From: JBCCBV01 sp039033855
GTDB lineage: Bacteria; Planctomycetota; Phycisphaerae; Phycisphaerales; Phycisphaeraceae
DNA length: 64,000 nt
Assembly (NCBI GenBank): GCA_039033855.1
Contig: JBCCBV010000018.1
Location: 15,923 to 79,922 of the forward strand
Direction of reading: 5' to 3'
Shown here piece after piece: positions 16,462 through 25,260 of this stretch (position 1 is the stretch's first letter; each line of letters starts with the position of its first letter). The notes under the pieces were generated by a model. The model ran no database searches and was not told the DNA's origin. It was given only the letters and a program-made list of their open reading frames with translations. The position numbers were made by a program, and so were the translations under genes.

Positions 16462-17154
16462 ATGTCCCTGCGCGCTACTGCTCTTGCCACCGTTGCTGCC
16501 GGCGCCCTTGCCGGTCACGCTTCGGCCGACCTGTTCATCAACGAAGTGCTCGGCAGCACCTCGGGCTCGGACCTCGAGTTCATCGAGATCTACAACTCCG
16601 GTGCCGCCCCGGTTGACCTGACCGGCTTCTCGATCGCTCTCTACGACAGCGATTCGGGCACCAGCTTCGGCGGCACCGATGGCGGCTCGCCTTACGCCCT
16701 CTCGGGCATCGTGCCCGCCGGCGGCTTCCTGGCCTTCGGCAACGTCCTCGCGGCTGGCACCTTCGGCGCTGGCGCATTCCTGGGCGGCGCCCTGCCCGCC
16801 AACGCCATCGAGAACTCGTCCTACACCATCATCCTTGAAGACGCCTCGGGCACGAACTTCGACGCCATCTTCGTCACCGACGGCGGCGCGGGCGACATCG
16901 CCAACGAGGCCGGCGCCCCGGTCGCGGCCGAAGTCGCCGGCCCGGACGGCACGTTCCTGCCCGCCGGCATCTTCCGCACCACCGACGGCGGCGGTACGTT
17001 CGGCTTCCTCGAGTTCGGCGCCAGCAGCTTGGGCTTCTCGAGCGACCCCGGCACCGGCACGCCGGGCATCTCGAACGTCATCCCCGAGCCGGCCTCGATG
17101 GCTCTGCTCGGCCTGGGTGGCCTGATGGCGGCTCGCCGTCGCCGCACCGCCTGA
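16462..17154 (+). CDS. Lamin-tail-domain PEP-CTERM secreted protein
   Basis: 230 residues; ATG at 16462 preceded by AGGAG. Signal peptide about 1-21 (ends GHASA). The mature part opens LFINEVLGSTSGSDLEFIEI, YNSGAAPVDLTGFSIALYD, a lamin-tail domain (an immunoglobulin-like fold found in many secreted bacterial proteins and nucleases). The tail is VIPEPASMALLGLGGLMAARRRR, a PEP-CTERM signal. The lamin-tail domain is thought to bind polysaccharide or surfaces, but no activity can be assigned. It is followed by a hairpin terminator at 17196. Confidence 0.87.
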   Translation: MSLRATALATVAAGALAGHASADLFINEVLGSTSGSDLEFIEIYNSGAAPVDLTGFSIALYDSDSGTSFGGTDGGSPYALSGIVPAGGFLAFGNVLAAGTFGAGAFLGGALPANAIENSSYTIILEDASGTNFDAIFVTDGGAGDIANEAGAPVAAEVAGPDGTFLPAGIFRTTDGGGTFGFLEFGASSLGFSSDPGTGTPGISNVIPEPASMALLGLGGLMAARRRRTA

Positions 17155-17195
17155 TCCCCTTGGGATTTCAGGTCGGACAACTTGTGATTTGCACG

Positions 17196-17226
17196 GGGCC
17201 TCGGTTACCGCCGAGGCCCTGTCTTT
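17196..17226 (+). terminator. Rho-independent terminator
   Basis: GGGCCTCGG (17196-17204) pairs with CCGAGGCCC (17211-17219) around a six-base loop, followed by TGTCTTT. It stands 41 bases after the lamin-tail gene stop codon. The T-tract is interrupted, so efficiency is uncertain. Confidence 0.75.
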
Positions 17227-17430
17227 GCGCCAGCGGAAGATTCGAGGTTTGTGAGTTTCACGCGAGCCGTGTCAGAACCGCAAATAATCTCCTCGCCGGA
17301 GCAGCTTGGCCGGGGTACGTTCAGGGGTCGCGCACCGGCCGAACCGCGTTCGAAGCGCGCCAACAAGCCTTGCCTAACGAAGTCCGCACCGACCGGGCCG
17401 GCCCGCCGAGCCCTGTCTTTGGAGAGATCG

Positions 17431-19512
17431 ATGACCGCAACCGCTGTTTCCCGCCCGGGCGCTCGTGTCCTGACCCGTGTTCTGATCCGCGGTCTCGCGC
17501 TGGGCGCCGTGCTCCCAGCCGTAGGCCTGAGCTTGGGCCTGGGCCTGCCCACCGCCGCCTCGGCCGACCCGTACGACGCCCCGGCCGACTACTACACCAC
17601 GATCGACGGCCTAAACACCGGCGCCGCCATCAAGAACCAGCTGCACCTGGTCATCTCCGACAACTACTGGGCCGACACCAGCAACGGCGTCAACCCGTTT
17701 ACCCCCGACGGCTCGGGCCACAACATCCTGACCTACACCTCGGCCGGCACGGCCATGTGGTACGTCGATGAAGACCCGGCCGACCCCTCGCTGGTGCAGA
17801 TCTCCGGCGGGCAGGGCTTCCAGTTCAACACCGGCTCGATCATCCTGGCCTACAGCGGCGATTCGGTGTCCGCCAACTGGAACAACGCCACCATCTGGAA
17901 CCGCGAGCACCGCTGGCCCGCATCCTGGGCGCTCGGCAGCGACACCGGGCTGGCCAACAACCCCGACTATTCGGACATCCACATGCTGGTGCCCGCCAAC
18001 CCGGGCGTGAACAGCCAGCGGAGCAACTATCAGTACGTCGGCGGGTCGCTTTCGGGCGGCTTCGGCGTGCAGAGCAGCGTGGACGGCTTCGGCTGGTTCG
18101 CCGGCACCAACGTCGACGCCGGGACCGGCCAGGGCAACGACATCGGCGACAGCGCCCGGGCGCTCATGTACATGGCCGTGCGCTACGACGGCGGCGACCC
18201 CAACACCACCGACCTCGAACTCGTCGAAGGCACCGGCCGCAACAACGACGCCACCGGCGGGGACCTGTCTTCGGTGCTCGAATGGCACTACCGCGACGCG
18301 CCCGACAACTTCGAGCGCAAGCGCAACAGCCGTATTTTCAACAACACGTTCGACCAGGACACCAACTTCTTCAACCCCGAAGCGGGCACCGAGGACGTGA
18401 CGTTCCTGAACCACCAGGGCAACCGCAACCCGTTTGTCGACCGGCCGGAGCTGGCCCACGCCATTTTCGTGGACGACGCCAACGACACGCAGGTCTCTAT
18501 CGCCGGGGCCACCGTCGGCGCCGACGGCGGGTCGAGCCTGACCGTCGACCTGGGCTCGATCATCACCGGCGGGCCGGCGCCCGCGGGCGGGCCGACCAAC
18601 GTCACCCTCGACAAGACCGGCAACGACGGCACGTACTACAGCGTGACCGCCACCGGCGGCGTGACCGCTTCGCTCGACGGCAAGAACGCCTTCGCCATCG
18701 GCGGGCCGGGCTCGCAAGCCCTGACCGTCGACTTCGCCGGCGCCATCGACCCCAACACCCCCGGCTTCTACGGCGGGACGGTCACCATCGACAACCTGGA
18801 CGTCACCACCGGCGCCGGGCTCGGCCAGGCCGCGCAAGACGCCGACGACGTCATCTCCGTCGGCTTCTCGGTGCTCGACCACAGCGAAGCATCGTTCGAC
18901 GGCCTCGTCGACCAAAACACGCTGGACCTCGACTTCGAGGTCGTCGCCTTCGGCCCCGGCAGCGCGTCGGCCGGCTTCGACCTGTTCAACCTCGACGCCG
19001 TGTCTGGCTTTACCGCCGGGCTCGACCTCGACTCGATCGGCGAATCGGGCGACGCCGCGTTCACCACCGACCTGGCCACCTTTGCCAACCTGGCGGGCGG
19101 GGCGTCGAACGCCTTCGAAGCCACCCTCGACACCGGGGCCCTGGGCGCCTTCGCCAAAACCATCACCCTGGGCGTGTCGGACCAAGACATCACCGGCGCC
19201 ATCGCGGGCGACGACCTGACGCTGAACCTGTCCGCCACCGTGACCTACGCCGGCGACGCCAGCCTCGACTTCGTGGTCGACCTGATCGACTTCGACGTGC
19301 TGTCGACCAACTTCGGCCAGGTGGGCGGGGCGTCGTGGACCTCGGCCGACTTCAACGACGACGGCAACGTCGACCTGCTCGACTTCGCCCTGCTGGCCGA
19401 CAACTTCGGCGCCGGGGCGCCCGGCCAACTCGCCACCGTGCCCGAACCCGCCTCGCTGCTGGGCTTGGGCCTCGGCCTGGTCGGCCTGTGCACCCGCCGA
19501 CGACGGGCGTGA
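17431..19512 (+). CDS. Exported endonuclease I family nuclease with dockerin-like pair and PEP-CTERM tail
   Basis: 693 residues. Signal peptide about 1-46. The endonuclease I (Vibrio Dns/Bacillus Bsn type) core is clear: NREHRWPASWA (157-167) with the general-base His, SDIHMLVPANPGVNSQRSN (181-199), and NHQGNRNPFVDRPE (327-340), which carry the Mg2+-binding and catalytic residues. About 345-590 is a beta-rich region of unknown type. Two calcium-loop units (VVDLIDFDVLSTNFG and DDGNVDLLDFALLADNFG) and VPEPASLLGLGLG plus RRRR complete it. The protein should degrade extracellular DNA or RNA at or beyond the outer membrane. GGAG precedes the ATG at 17431; the upstream open frame is noncoding in character. 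Confidence 0.88.
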   Translation: MTATAVSRPGARVLTRVLIRGLALGAVLPAVGLSLGLGLPTAASADPYDAPADYYTTIDGLNTGAAIKNQLHLVISDNYWADTSNGVNPFTPDGSGHNILTYTSAGTAMWYVDEDPADPSLVQISGGQGFQFNTGSIILAYSGDSVSANWNNATIWNREHRWPASWALGSDTGLANNPDYSDIHMLVPANPGVNSQRSNYQYVGGSLSGGFGVQSSVDGFGWFAGTNVDAGTGQGNDIGDSARALMYMAVRYDGGDPNTTDLELVEGTGRNNDATGGDLSSVLEWHYRDAPDNFERKRNSRIFNNTFDQDTNFFNPEAGTEDVTFLNHQGNRNPFVDRPELAHAIFVDDANDTQVSIAGATVGADGGSSLTVDLGSIITGGPAPAGGPTNVTLDKTGNDGTYYSVTATGGVTASLDGKNAFAIGGPGSQALTVDFAGAIDPNTPGFYGGTVTIDNLDVTTGAGLGQAAQDADDVISVGFSVLDHSEASFDGLVDQNTLDLDFEVVAFGPGSASAGFDLFNLDAVSGFTAGLDLDSIGESGDAAFTTDLATFANLAGGASNAFEATLDTGALGAFAKTITLGVSDQDITGAIAGDDLTLNLSATVTYAGDASLDFVVDLIDFDVLSTNFGQVGGASWTSADFNDDGNVDLLDFALLADNFGAGAPGQLATVPEPASLLGLGLGLVGLCTRRRRA

Positions 19513-19972
19513 GCGTGCCGATGCCAAAATCCCGACGGCAATGTGGGCCGTGGACTGGGAACCGCCTTGGAAAGGCCGGGGGACGCTTGCAGAGCGTGAG
19601 CAAACCGCCAAGAGATGTGAGCGACGCAAACAATCTTCGAGTTCGGCTAGAAAACGATGAGGACGGCCCCATGCGGGATGAACGCGGGTATCTTCGACAA
19701 CTGAGAGGTAACAAAGCGTGGGCCGCACGCCTTGTTCACGCCCTGCCGTTCCCCACCCGGGGGCGGAAATGAAAGAGGAACCCATCCCAGCCTTCCCGAC
19801 CTCCCCGGTTTCCGGCGACCCCTCTGCGGTGCGCTTCCACCGGCGACACCTGCCCGGGTGTATGACGTCCGGAGCTCAAACCGGGGGCAATTCCGGTGGC
19901 AATTCCGGGGGCAGAACCCGAGGCCGGGTACGATGGACCGTTTGCTCCGACCCGACTTTGCGAGACCGCCTT
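19513..19972. other. Intergenic region / pilin upstream region
   Basis: 460 bases. The pilin reading frame is open from 19718, so part of this may be coding if an earlier start is used; its translation here is low-complexity and unlike a prepilin leader, apart from a GGNSGGNSGG stretch near 19885-19912. No terminator seen after the nuclease gene. Confidence 0.5.
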
Positions 19973-21070
19973 ATGCAGCCAGCTCACAGCCCGTCGACGC
20001 CGTGCTCCCGATCCGCCTTTGTTGAGCTCGATGTCGCCGCCGACCTGCCCCCGGTCGCGACCCCGCGTCGTCGGCCGGTTCGCCGGCATGCCCGGGCGTT
20101 GGGCTTCACGCTGATCGAGCTGCTGGTGGTGATCGCGATCATCGCGCTGCTGATCGGCATCCTGCTGCCGGTGCTGAGCTCGGCACGCCAAGCGGCGTTC
20201 AACACCGTGTGTTTGTCGAACGAACGCGGTGTCGGCCAGGCGCTCGCGGTTTACTTCACCGACAACGATGACTGGATACCCGGGCCTAACACGAGCGGAA
20301 TTGAGCTGTCCACCGTCGCAGACATTCGAGAAACGCCAACAGCGCCGTTGCAGAACCTTGATTGGTACTCACCCATTATGGGTGACATTCGAGGATTGCC
20401 TGTCGACCCAACCGAGAAAATTACTCGTATTTTCGAGGACGACTTCCGTTGCCCTGCTAACGAAGAAGTTTTCACGGCGTTTAGCGGCGGCGGCGGAGGC
20501 TTTCCACTACCTGCGGAACTGCCATACGCAAGCTATTCCTCTCCATTGGCTTTCCACTTAACAGACCAGAATAACCCTCGTATCCCAAACCCTAGCGTGG
20601 ATGTCTTCCAAGGACAAATGGGCAACTGGGTGCAGTATCCCTTCTCGTTTTTCGGTGAAGGCCGCCCCTACTCGCCGTCACTAGAGAATGTTGGTTCGGC
20701 ATCAGAAAAGGTTTTCGTCTTGGAAGGCAATCGCTTTGTTGACGCCAACGGCGATGTGTCTTTCAACAACTTTGTTAGGCAAGTTCAAGGTGGCAACTGG
20801 ATGGTCCCCGGTCCGTCCATGAAGGGGTACCCCAGCGTTCCCCACACACGCGACGCGTCCGGCGATATCACCGACATCAACCGACGTTATGCCAACCGCC
20901 ATTCAGGGGATTCGATGAACCTTCTGTTCTTTGATGGGCACGCGGAATCCGCTAACGCAACAGACCAACTGGTTGCATCGTGGTACGTGCCCGAGGGCAC
21001 GGTTGTTGGCCCTAGTGAGTTTTGGGGAAATGAAGACCTTGTGGCAGGAGAGGCTTTCCCAAGTCCATAA
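19973..21070 (+). CDS. Type II secretion/type IV pilin-like protein with H-X9-DG C-terminal region
   Basis: 365 residues from the ATG at 19973; start uncertain. The prepilin signal is unmistakable: ALG then FTLIELLVVIAIIALLIGIL, where a prepilin peptidase would cut after Gly and methylate Phe. The C-terminal NLLFFDGHAESANATDQLV segment is the H-X9-DG-like ending typical of the large planctomycete pseudopilin family. The leader is 44 residues with this start, long but not unusual in the phylum. G+C drops markedly from about 20270 to the end (one 60-base line at 20521 is 29 of 60 by hand count), unlike the flanking genes, suggesting a diversified or acquired C-terminal part. Likely a surface or secretion pseudopilin; partner unknown. 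Confidence 0.82.
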   Translation: MQPAHSPSTPCSRSAFVELDVAADLPPVATPRRRPVRRHARALGFTLIELLVVIAIIALLIGILLPVLSSARQAAFNTVCLSNERGVGQALAVYFTDNDDWIPGPNTSGIELSTVADIRETPTAPLQNLDWYSPIMGDIRGLPVDPTEKITRIFEDDFRCPANEEVFTAFSGGGGGFPLPAELPYASYSSPLAFHLTDQNNPRIPNPSVDVFQGQMGNWVQYPFSFFGEGRPYSPSLENVGSASEKVFVLEGNRFVDANGDVSFNNFVRQVQGGNWMVPGPSMKGYPSVPHTRDASGDITDINRRYANRHSGDSMNLLFFDGHAESANATDQLVASWYVPEGTVVGPSEFWGNEDLVAGEAFPSP

Positions 21071-21179
21071 TTTTGATTTGCTAACGCCCAATGTGGCGTA
21101 CTGGAACACCGCCGGAAGTGTTTGTATCCGAGCGTTCGGATGAGACCGGCGGCGAGACTTGAAACCGAGGAGAACGACT

Positions 21180-22925
21180 ATGAAAACCAAGACCTTGTTG
21201 ACCGCATTAGCGGCCCCCCTGGCGATCGGCGGAGCCGCTCAGGCCCAAAGCGACGGCCAGTACATCTTCCACCTGACCGAGCAACAGAACAACAGCGACT
21301 CGCGCCGCTCGGTCACGATCTACGACACGACCGACCTGGCCACGCCGTTGTTCTCGATCTTCGTCGGCTTTGAAGGCGGCACGAACTTCGAAGAAGTCGG
21401 CCCCGTGACCGTGGACCCGGTCAACGGCGACATCTACGTCATCGGCTTCGACAGCGGCACGGCCGGCGTCGATGGCGGCGGCGACACCGATGGCGACCTG
21501 GACATCTACAAGATCAAGACCCGCGAGGCCATCGCCTTCTGGGAAGGCAGCATCCAAGGCACCGACCCGCGTACCACCGCGGTGGCTGCCAGCGGACCCA
21601 TCCCTGCAGGTCCAAACAGCGGAACCGACTATGTGACCTTCAGCAACGGTGCGTTCCAGTTCTCGCACTCCAACCAGGTCGCCCTCCCCGGCGTGGTCGA
21701 GAAGGTCGGCGAAGTGGCCCGCGGCCCGGCCCCGAACTTCTTCACCCAGTCGGTCAGCTTCATCGACCCCGAGAACCTGATCCTGATCGACGACTCGGAC
21801 GGCATCGAAGACACGCTGGGCACCGGCTTCCCGCCGGAAAACCCGGCCGAGGACCACAAGTTCCGGCTGTTCACTCAGGTCGATCCCGGCCCGGGCGCGG
21901 CGGACGACGTGAGCGGCTTTAACCGCGGCACGACCGAGTCGTGGCAGTCGTCCGACCAGGGCGTGCTGAACCTCGACGTCGACGCGGGCACCCTGCTGCC
22001 CGTCGGCCACTCCGAGCCCGAGTCGCAGGCGTATTACGCCGACTCGGCCACCGGCATCCGCGGCGTGTGGACCACCGAGGCCGACGGCGGCGGCGACGAC
22101 ATCACCTTCTTCGAGCTCGACGGCTCGAACAACGTCATCGGCACGCGCGGCGGCTTTGCGCTGGACGACTCGTCGTTCGCCGCGGGCGGCGACAACCTGG
22201 GCTCGGCCGACAACATCTTCGTCAACCCGTTTGACGGCTCGGTGATCGTGGTCGAGTCCGGCCTGGGCGACGCTACGGGCCCCGGCGGTTCGGACCCCGA
22301 GCCCGGCGTGGTGGTCTACCCCGTGCTGACCTACGACGACGGCCTGGGCGGCCTGGATGTCGACTTCGACAACGCCTTCCGCGTCGACCTGACCCCGGTG
22401 AAGGACGACCCGACCACCGGCGGTTCGGCGGCCGGCGGCCTGTTCCTCGAACGCGGCTCGTGGACGACCTACGACTACATCAACAACGAGGTGTACTTCT
22501 TCTCGCCCGACCCGGGCGGAGCCCTGGCCTTCGGCCTGGACATCCACGTCCTCAACCTGGACACCGGCGTCACCACCAGCTTCACCGACGTCGATGAGAG
22601 CGTGGCGATGTTCCTGACCGACGCGTTCGGCGACATCACCGGCTTTGTGACCATCCTCAACGGCGACGCCAACGGCGACGCGATCGTGGACCTGCTGGAC
22701 TTCGACGTGCTGGCCGGCAACTTCGGTGCGACCGGCGTGGGCGACAGCGCCCGCTCGGCCGACTTCAACGCCGACGGCAACGTCGACCTGCTGGACTTCG
22801 ACCTGCTGGCCGGCAACTTCGGTGTGTCGGACGTGCCCGCGACCGCCGGCGCCGTGCCCGAACCCGCCTCGCTGGCGCTGCTGGCCCTGGGCGGCCTGGC
22901 CGCGATGCGTCGTCGTCGGGCCTGA
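21180..22925 (+). CDS. Large PEP-CTERM protein with paired dockerin-like loops
   Basis: 581 residues. ATG at 21180 with GAGGAG upstream; signal peptide ends GGAAQAQ. Residues about 24-490 look like a beta-propeller-type, repeat-rich extracellular domain (repeated GPVTVDPVNGDIYVIGFD, NIFVNPFDGSVIVVES, YDYINNEVYFFSPDPGG units), but I cannot name the family. Then GDANGDAIVDLLDFDVLAGNFG and DFNADGNVDLLDFDLLAGNFG form a duplicated calcium-loop module, followed by VPEPASLALLALGG and RRRR. Codon use is strongly biased, as in the other PEP-CTERM genes here, hinting at high expression. A strong terminator follows at 22997. Confidence 0.82.
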   Translation: MKTKTLLTALAAPLAIGGAAQAQSDGQYIFHLTEQQNNSDSRRSVTIYDTTDLATPLFSIFVGFEGGTNFEEVGPVTVDPVNGDIYVIGFDSGTAGVDGGGDTDGDLDIYKIKTREAIAFWEGSIQGTDPRTTAVAASGPIPAGPNSGTDYVTFSNGAFQFSHSNQVALPGVVEKVGEVARGPAPNFFTQSVSFIDPENLILIDDSDGIEDTLGTGFPPENPAEDHKFRLFTQVDPGPGAADDVSGFNRGTTESWQSSDQGVLNLDVDAGTLLPVGHSEPESQAYYADSATGIRGVWTTEADGGGDDITFFELDGSNNVIGTRGGFALDDSSFAAGGDNLGSADNIFVNPFDGSVIVVESGLGDATGPGGSDPEPGVVVYPVLTYDDGLGGLDVDFDNAFRVDLTPVKDDPTTGGSAAGGLFLERGSWTTYDYINNEVYFFSPDPGGALAFGLDIHVLNLDTGVTTSFTDVDESVAMFLTDAFGDITGFVTILNGDANGDAIVDLLDFDVLAGNFGATGVGDSARSADFNADGNVDLLDFDLLAGNFGVSDVPATAGAVPEPASLALLALGGLAAMRRRRA

Positions 22926-22996
22926 GCCTTCCGACCCCACTGCGACGCGGACGTCGGGCTGAGGAGACACCGGCGACCGCGTCTCGAAACCCAATC

Positions 22997-23030
22997 GCCC
23001 CGGGCCATGCATTTGGCTCGGGGCTTTTTT
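22997..23030 (+). terminator. Rho-independent terminator
   Basis: GCCCCGGGCC (22997-23006) pairs with GGCTCGGGGC (23015-23024; one G-U pair) around an eight-base loop, followed by six T. It ends the transcript of the 21180-22925 gene. Confidence 0.92.
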
Positions 23031-23111
23031 GCGCGTCGCCGGAAGCAGCCCGCGCCGTGGCGTCAGCGTCGAACATTTCCGGGGAAAGCCTCCGGCAAAG
23101 TCGCGGCGTAT

Positions 23112-23138
23112 CACGGGCGAGACGCTCGTGCCACCGCC
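23112..23138. repeat. Dispersed palindromic repeat, copy C (inverted)
   Basis: CACGGGCG-AGA-CGCTCGTG followed by CCACCGCC, the reverse orientation of the element at 6862 with one mismatch in the stem. Its plus-strand translation in one frame reads HGRDARATAEP. Confidence 0.8.
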
Positions 23139-23176
23139 GAACCTCGACCGGATTCGAGCGTGCCGGCCTGCCGGGT

Positions 23177-24271
23177 TCAATACGCGTTGCGTTTGCGGAT
23201 CGGCAGCGTGTCGAGCGCTCGGTCGGTGAGGAGGTCGGCGACGCGCGGGCCGGTTTGGCCGTCGCCGTAGGGATGCCGGGCCCGGGCGAGGTTCAAGCGC
23301 TGCGCTTCAAGGATCGCGCCGACAATGCGCCGCTTGCTCGGCGGGGTGTCGACCACGTTGCGGGGTTTTTCGCGCCCGGCCTGGCGGTCGCCGACGTTCA
23401 CGCAAGGCGTGCGCAGCGCCGCGGCCTCGATCAGCCCGGCCGAGCTGTTACCGACGATGCACCGGGCGCCCTTGAGCATCCACAGGAACTCGGGTCGTGC
23501 GAGGTGCTCGACAACCTGGTCGGGGTCGACAAGTTCTTGGATCGCCGAGAGGATTCCCGCCCGGCCGGGGTCGTGGTTGGGCAGGAACACCCGCCGCGAA
23601 CGGTTGGCGGTGGCGGCGAGCACGGCCCGGGCCCAGCGGCGCTCGGTTTCATCATCCCGCCCGGTCGGGTGGTGCATCACCAGGAAGTCGGGCGCCCCCG
23701 CCCCCGGATGCGGGGCAATCTCATCCAGCCCGTCGACGGCCGGCGACCCGACGACGTGGATACGCGCATCGACCTCGCCCATGCGGACCAGCCGTCGGGC
23801 GCTCTGCTTGGTGGCGGGCAGGTGCAGGTGGGCGAGCTTCGACACGGCATGGCGCATCGCGTCGTCGGCCACGCCCTCGGCCCGATCGCCCCCGTGCAGG
23901 TGCGCCAGCCGAACACCCATGACCGCGGCGGTCGAGGCGGCGGCCAGGGCTTCGATGCGGTCGCCCAGCACCACAACCCAATGCGGCTGCAACTGGGCGA
24001 AAGCTTCGGTCAATCCAGAGACGCCCCGGCCGAGCGCGGCCGCGTCGGCCTGGCGCCCGGTGCGAGCCTTCTTCTGCATCGTGACCTTGGCGTCGATGGC
24101 GAAACCGGCTCGCTTCACATCGTCGATCGTGCCGGCCGACAGGTGCGTGCCGGTGACCACGGTTTGGAGTTGCAGTATCGGGTGCTCGGCCACCGCGCGC
24201 ATCACCGGCGCAAGCAGGCCGAAGTCTGCGCGCGACCCGGTGACGACGGCGACGGGGCGGGGGGCGGGCAT
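23177..24271 (-). CDS. neuC: Hydrolysing UDP-N-acetylglucosamine 2-epimerase (NeuC-type)
   Basis: 364 residues from the ATG at 24269-24271; another in-frame ATG lies eight codons upstream. The N-terminus PVAVVTGSRADFGLLAPVM and the GDRIEALAAASTAAVMGVRL and AHLHGGDRAEGVADDAMRHA motifs are the hallmarks of hydrolysing 2-epimerases, which convert UDP-GlcNAc (or a diamino derivative) to ManNAc (or its analogue), the first committed step to sialic, legionaminic and related nonulosonic acids in the cytosol. It is the last gene of a minus-strand locus with a CMP-sugar synthetase, a SPASM protein and Maf. No NeuB synthase is in the window. Whether the substrate is GlcNAc or a bacillosamine-type sugar cannot be told. 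Confidence 0.88.
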   Translation of the reverse strand: MPAPRPVAVVTGSRADFGLLAPVMRAVAEHPILQLQTVVTGTHLSAGTIDDVKRAGFAIDAKVTMQKKARTGRQADAAALGRGVSGLTEAFAQLQPHWVVVLGDRIEALAAASTAAVMGVRLAHLHGGDRAEGVADDAMRHAVSKLAHLHLPATKQSARRLVRMGEVDARIHVVGSPAVDGLDEIAPHPGAGAPDFLVMHHPTGRDDETERRWARAVLAATANRSRRVFLPNHDPGRAGILSAIQELVDPDQVVEHLARPEFLWMLKGARCIVGNSSAGLIEAAALRTPCVNVGDRQAGREKPRNVVDTPPSKRRIVGAILEAQRLNLARARHPYGDGQTGPRVADLLTDRALDTLPIRKRNAY

Positions 24272-24296
24272 ACGCCCATTGTGGCATGACGGCAAG

Positions 24297-24323
24297 GCGA
24301 ACGCGGCGAGCCGCGTCGCTTCG
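24297..24323. repeat. Dispersed inverted repeat (ACGCGGC/GCCGCGT)
   Basis: ACGCGGC (24301-24307)-GA-GCCGCGT (24310-24316) followed by CGCTTCGG. Related to the inverted repeat inside clpB (14916-14937) and to the half element at 395-411. It lies in the 144-base gap between the CMP-sugar synthetase and neuC genes. Confidence 0.65.
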
Positions 24324-24415
24324 GATCAACATCGTGCGGATCGGGAACAGCGCAACACGCAGCCACGCGACTTATCGCGCGGCGTGGCGTGGTGTGACTT
24401 GCCTGCCAAGTTTGC

Positions 24416-25153
24416 TTACGCCGTGGCTTTGCCGGCGTCGCGCTCGTCGTCGCGATGCCGTTGAAGGACGACCTCGGCGTGGTCGCGGTCGACGGCGGTG
24501 TCCACATCCACGACTTCGCCCGGCTGAGTCGTAATGGCGCGTCGATCGGCGCCCAGGAACGAGTGCGGCTGGCCCTCGACCACGTTGAACAGCGACTGCC
24601 GGGTCACGGCGATGACCCCGCCATCGAGCGCGTAGACGGGCGGCAGGTCTTGCCGGCGGTACACGGTGTTTTCGGCCACGGGGGCCAGGCGGTCGACGTC
24701 GGGGCCTTCGAGCTTCTGCATCCAGTACGGGTGCATCTTGCCGACCTGGCAGACGGACTGGACCGAGTCGGCGCCGGTGTCGCGGAGCTTGCGGACGGCG
24801 CGTTCGGTGAGGTCCTCGGGGCGCACCGGGACGTTGCCGTAGAGCAGCGCGACCGCGTCGTGCAGGCCGACGATGGACGCGACGGCATGCCGGGCGGCGG
24901 CGTCGATCGGGGCGGTGTCCGAGGCGAGCTCGGGCGTTCGGCGGATGACGCGGACGTTGTAGCGGTCGGCGATGGCGGCGAGCTCGTCGTCGTCGGTGCT
25001 GAGCACCACGTGGTCGAGGCTGGCCGAGGCGAGCGCGTGCTCGAGCGTCCAGGCGAGCATGGGCTTGCCGGCCACGTCGAGGGCGTTTTTGCGGGGCAGG
25101 CCACGGCTGCCGCCGCGTGCGAGCACGATGCCCAGGGTTTTGCCTTGGCTCAC
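24416..25153 (-). CDS. neuA: CMP-nonulosonic acid synthetase (acylneuraminate cytidylyltransferase)
   Basis: 245 residues from a GTG at 25151-25153 with AGGAA about ten bases upstream; the open frame continues upstream only as noncoding sequence. GIVLARGGSRGLPRKNALDV is the cytidylyltransferase signature that binds CTP; further landmarks are KPMLAWTLEHA, VVLSTDDDELAAIA, RRTPELASDTAP and VDVDTAVDRDHAEVVL, the last carrying the metal-binding aspartates. It activates a nine-carbon acid as its CMP derivative. Together with neuC and maf it indicates a nonulosonic-acid glycosylation pathway. The sugar could be sialic, legionaminic or pseudaminic acid; the neuC partner argues against pseudaminic. 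Confidence 0.87.
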   Translation of the reverse strand: MSQGKTLGIVLARGGSRGLPRKNALDVAGKPMLAWTLEHALASASLDHVVLSTDDDELAAIADRYNVRVIRRTPELASDTAPIDAAARHAVASIVGLHDAVALLYGNVPVRPEDLTERAVRKLRDTGADSVQSVCQVGKMHPYWMQKLEGPDVDRLAPVAENTVYRRQDLPPVYALDGGVIAVTRQSLFNVVEGQPHSFLGADRRAITTQPGEVVDVDTAVDRDHAEVVLQRHRDDERDAGKATA

Positions 25154-25260
25154 AACAAGCGTTCCTGGGAAGCGGGGTCGGGGGGGTCCGGTATGCGTGG
25201 TCCGAGTTACACGGCCCGGGGGGTGGGGCGCCGTAGGCCGGGCCCTGCGTTGGGTATCGG

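Noticed and set aside
17611..19785. 724-codon open frame on the minus strand opposite the endonuclease I gene
   Set aside because: Shadow of the biased plus-strand codons; repetitive Val/Gly/Asp composition and no ribosome-binding site or domain.
21207..23180. 657-codon minus-strand open frame opposite the PEP-CTERM gene
   Set aside because: Antisense shadow; it would run through a terminator and a dispersed repeat and has no recognisable motif.
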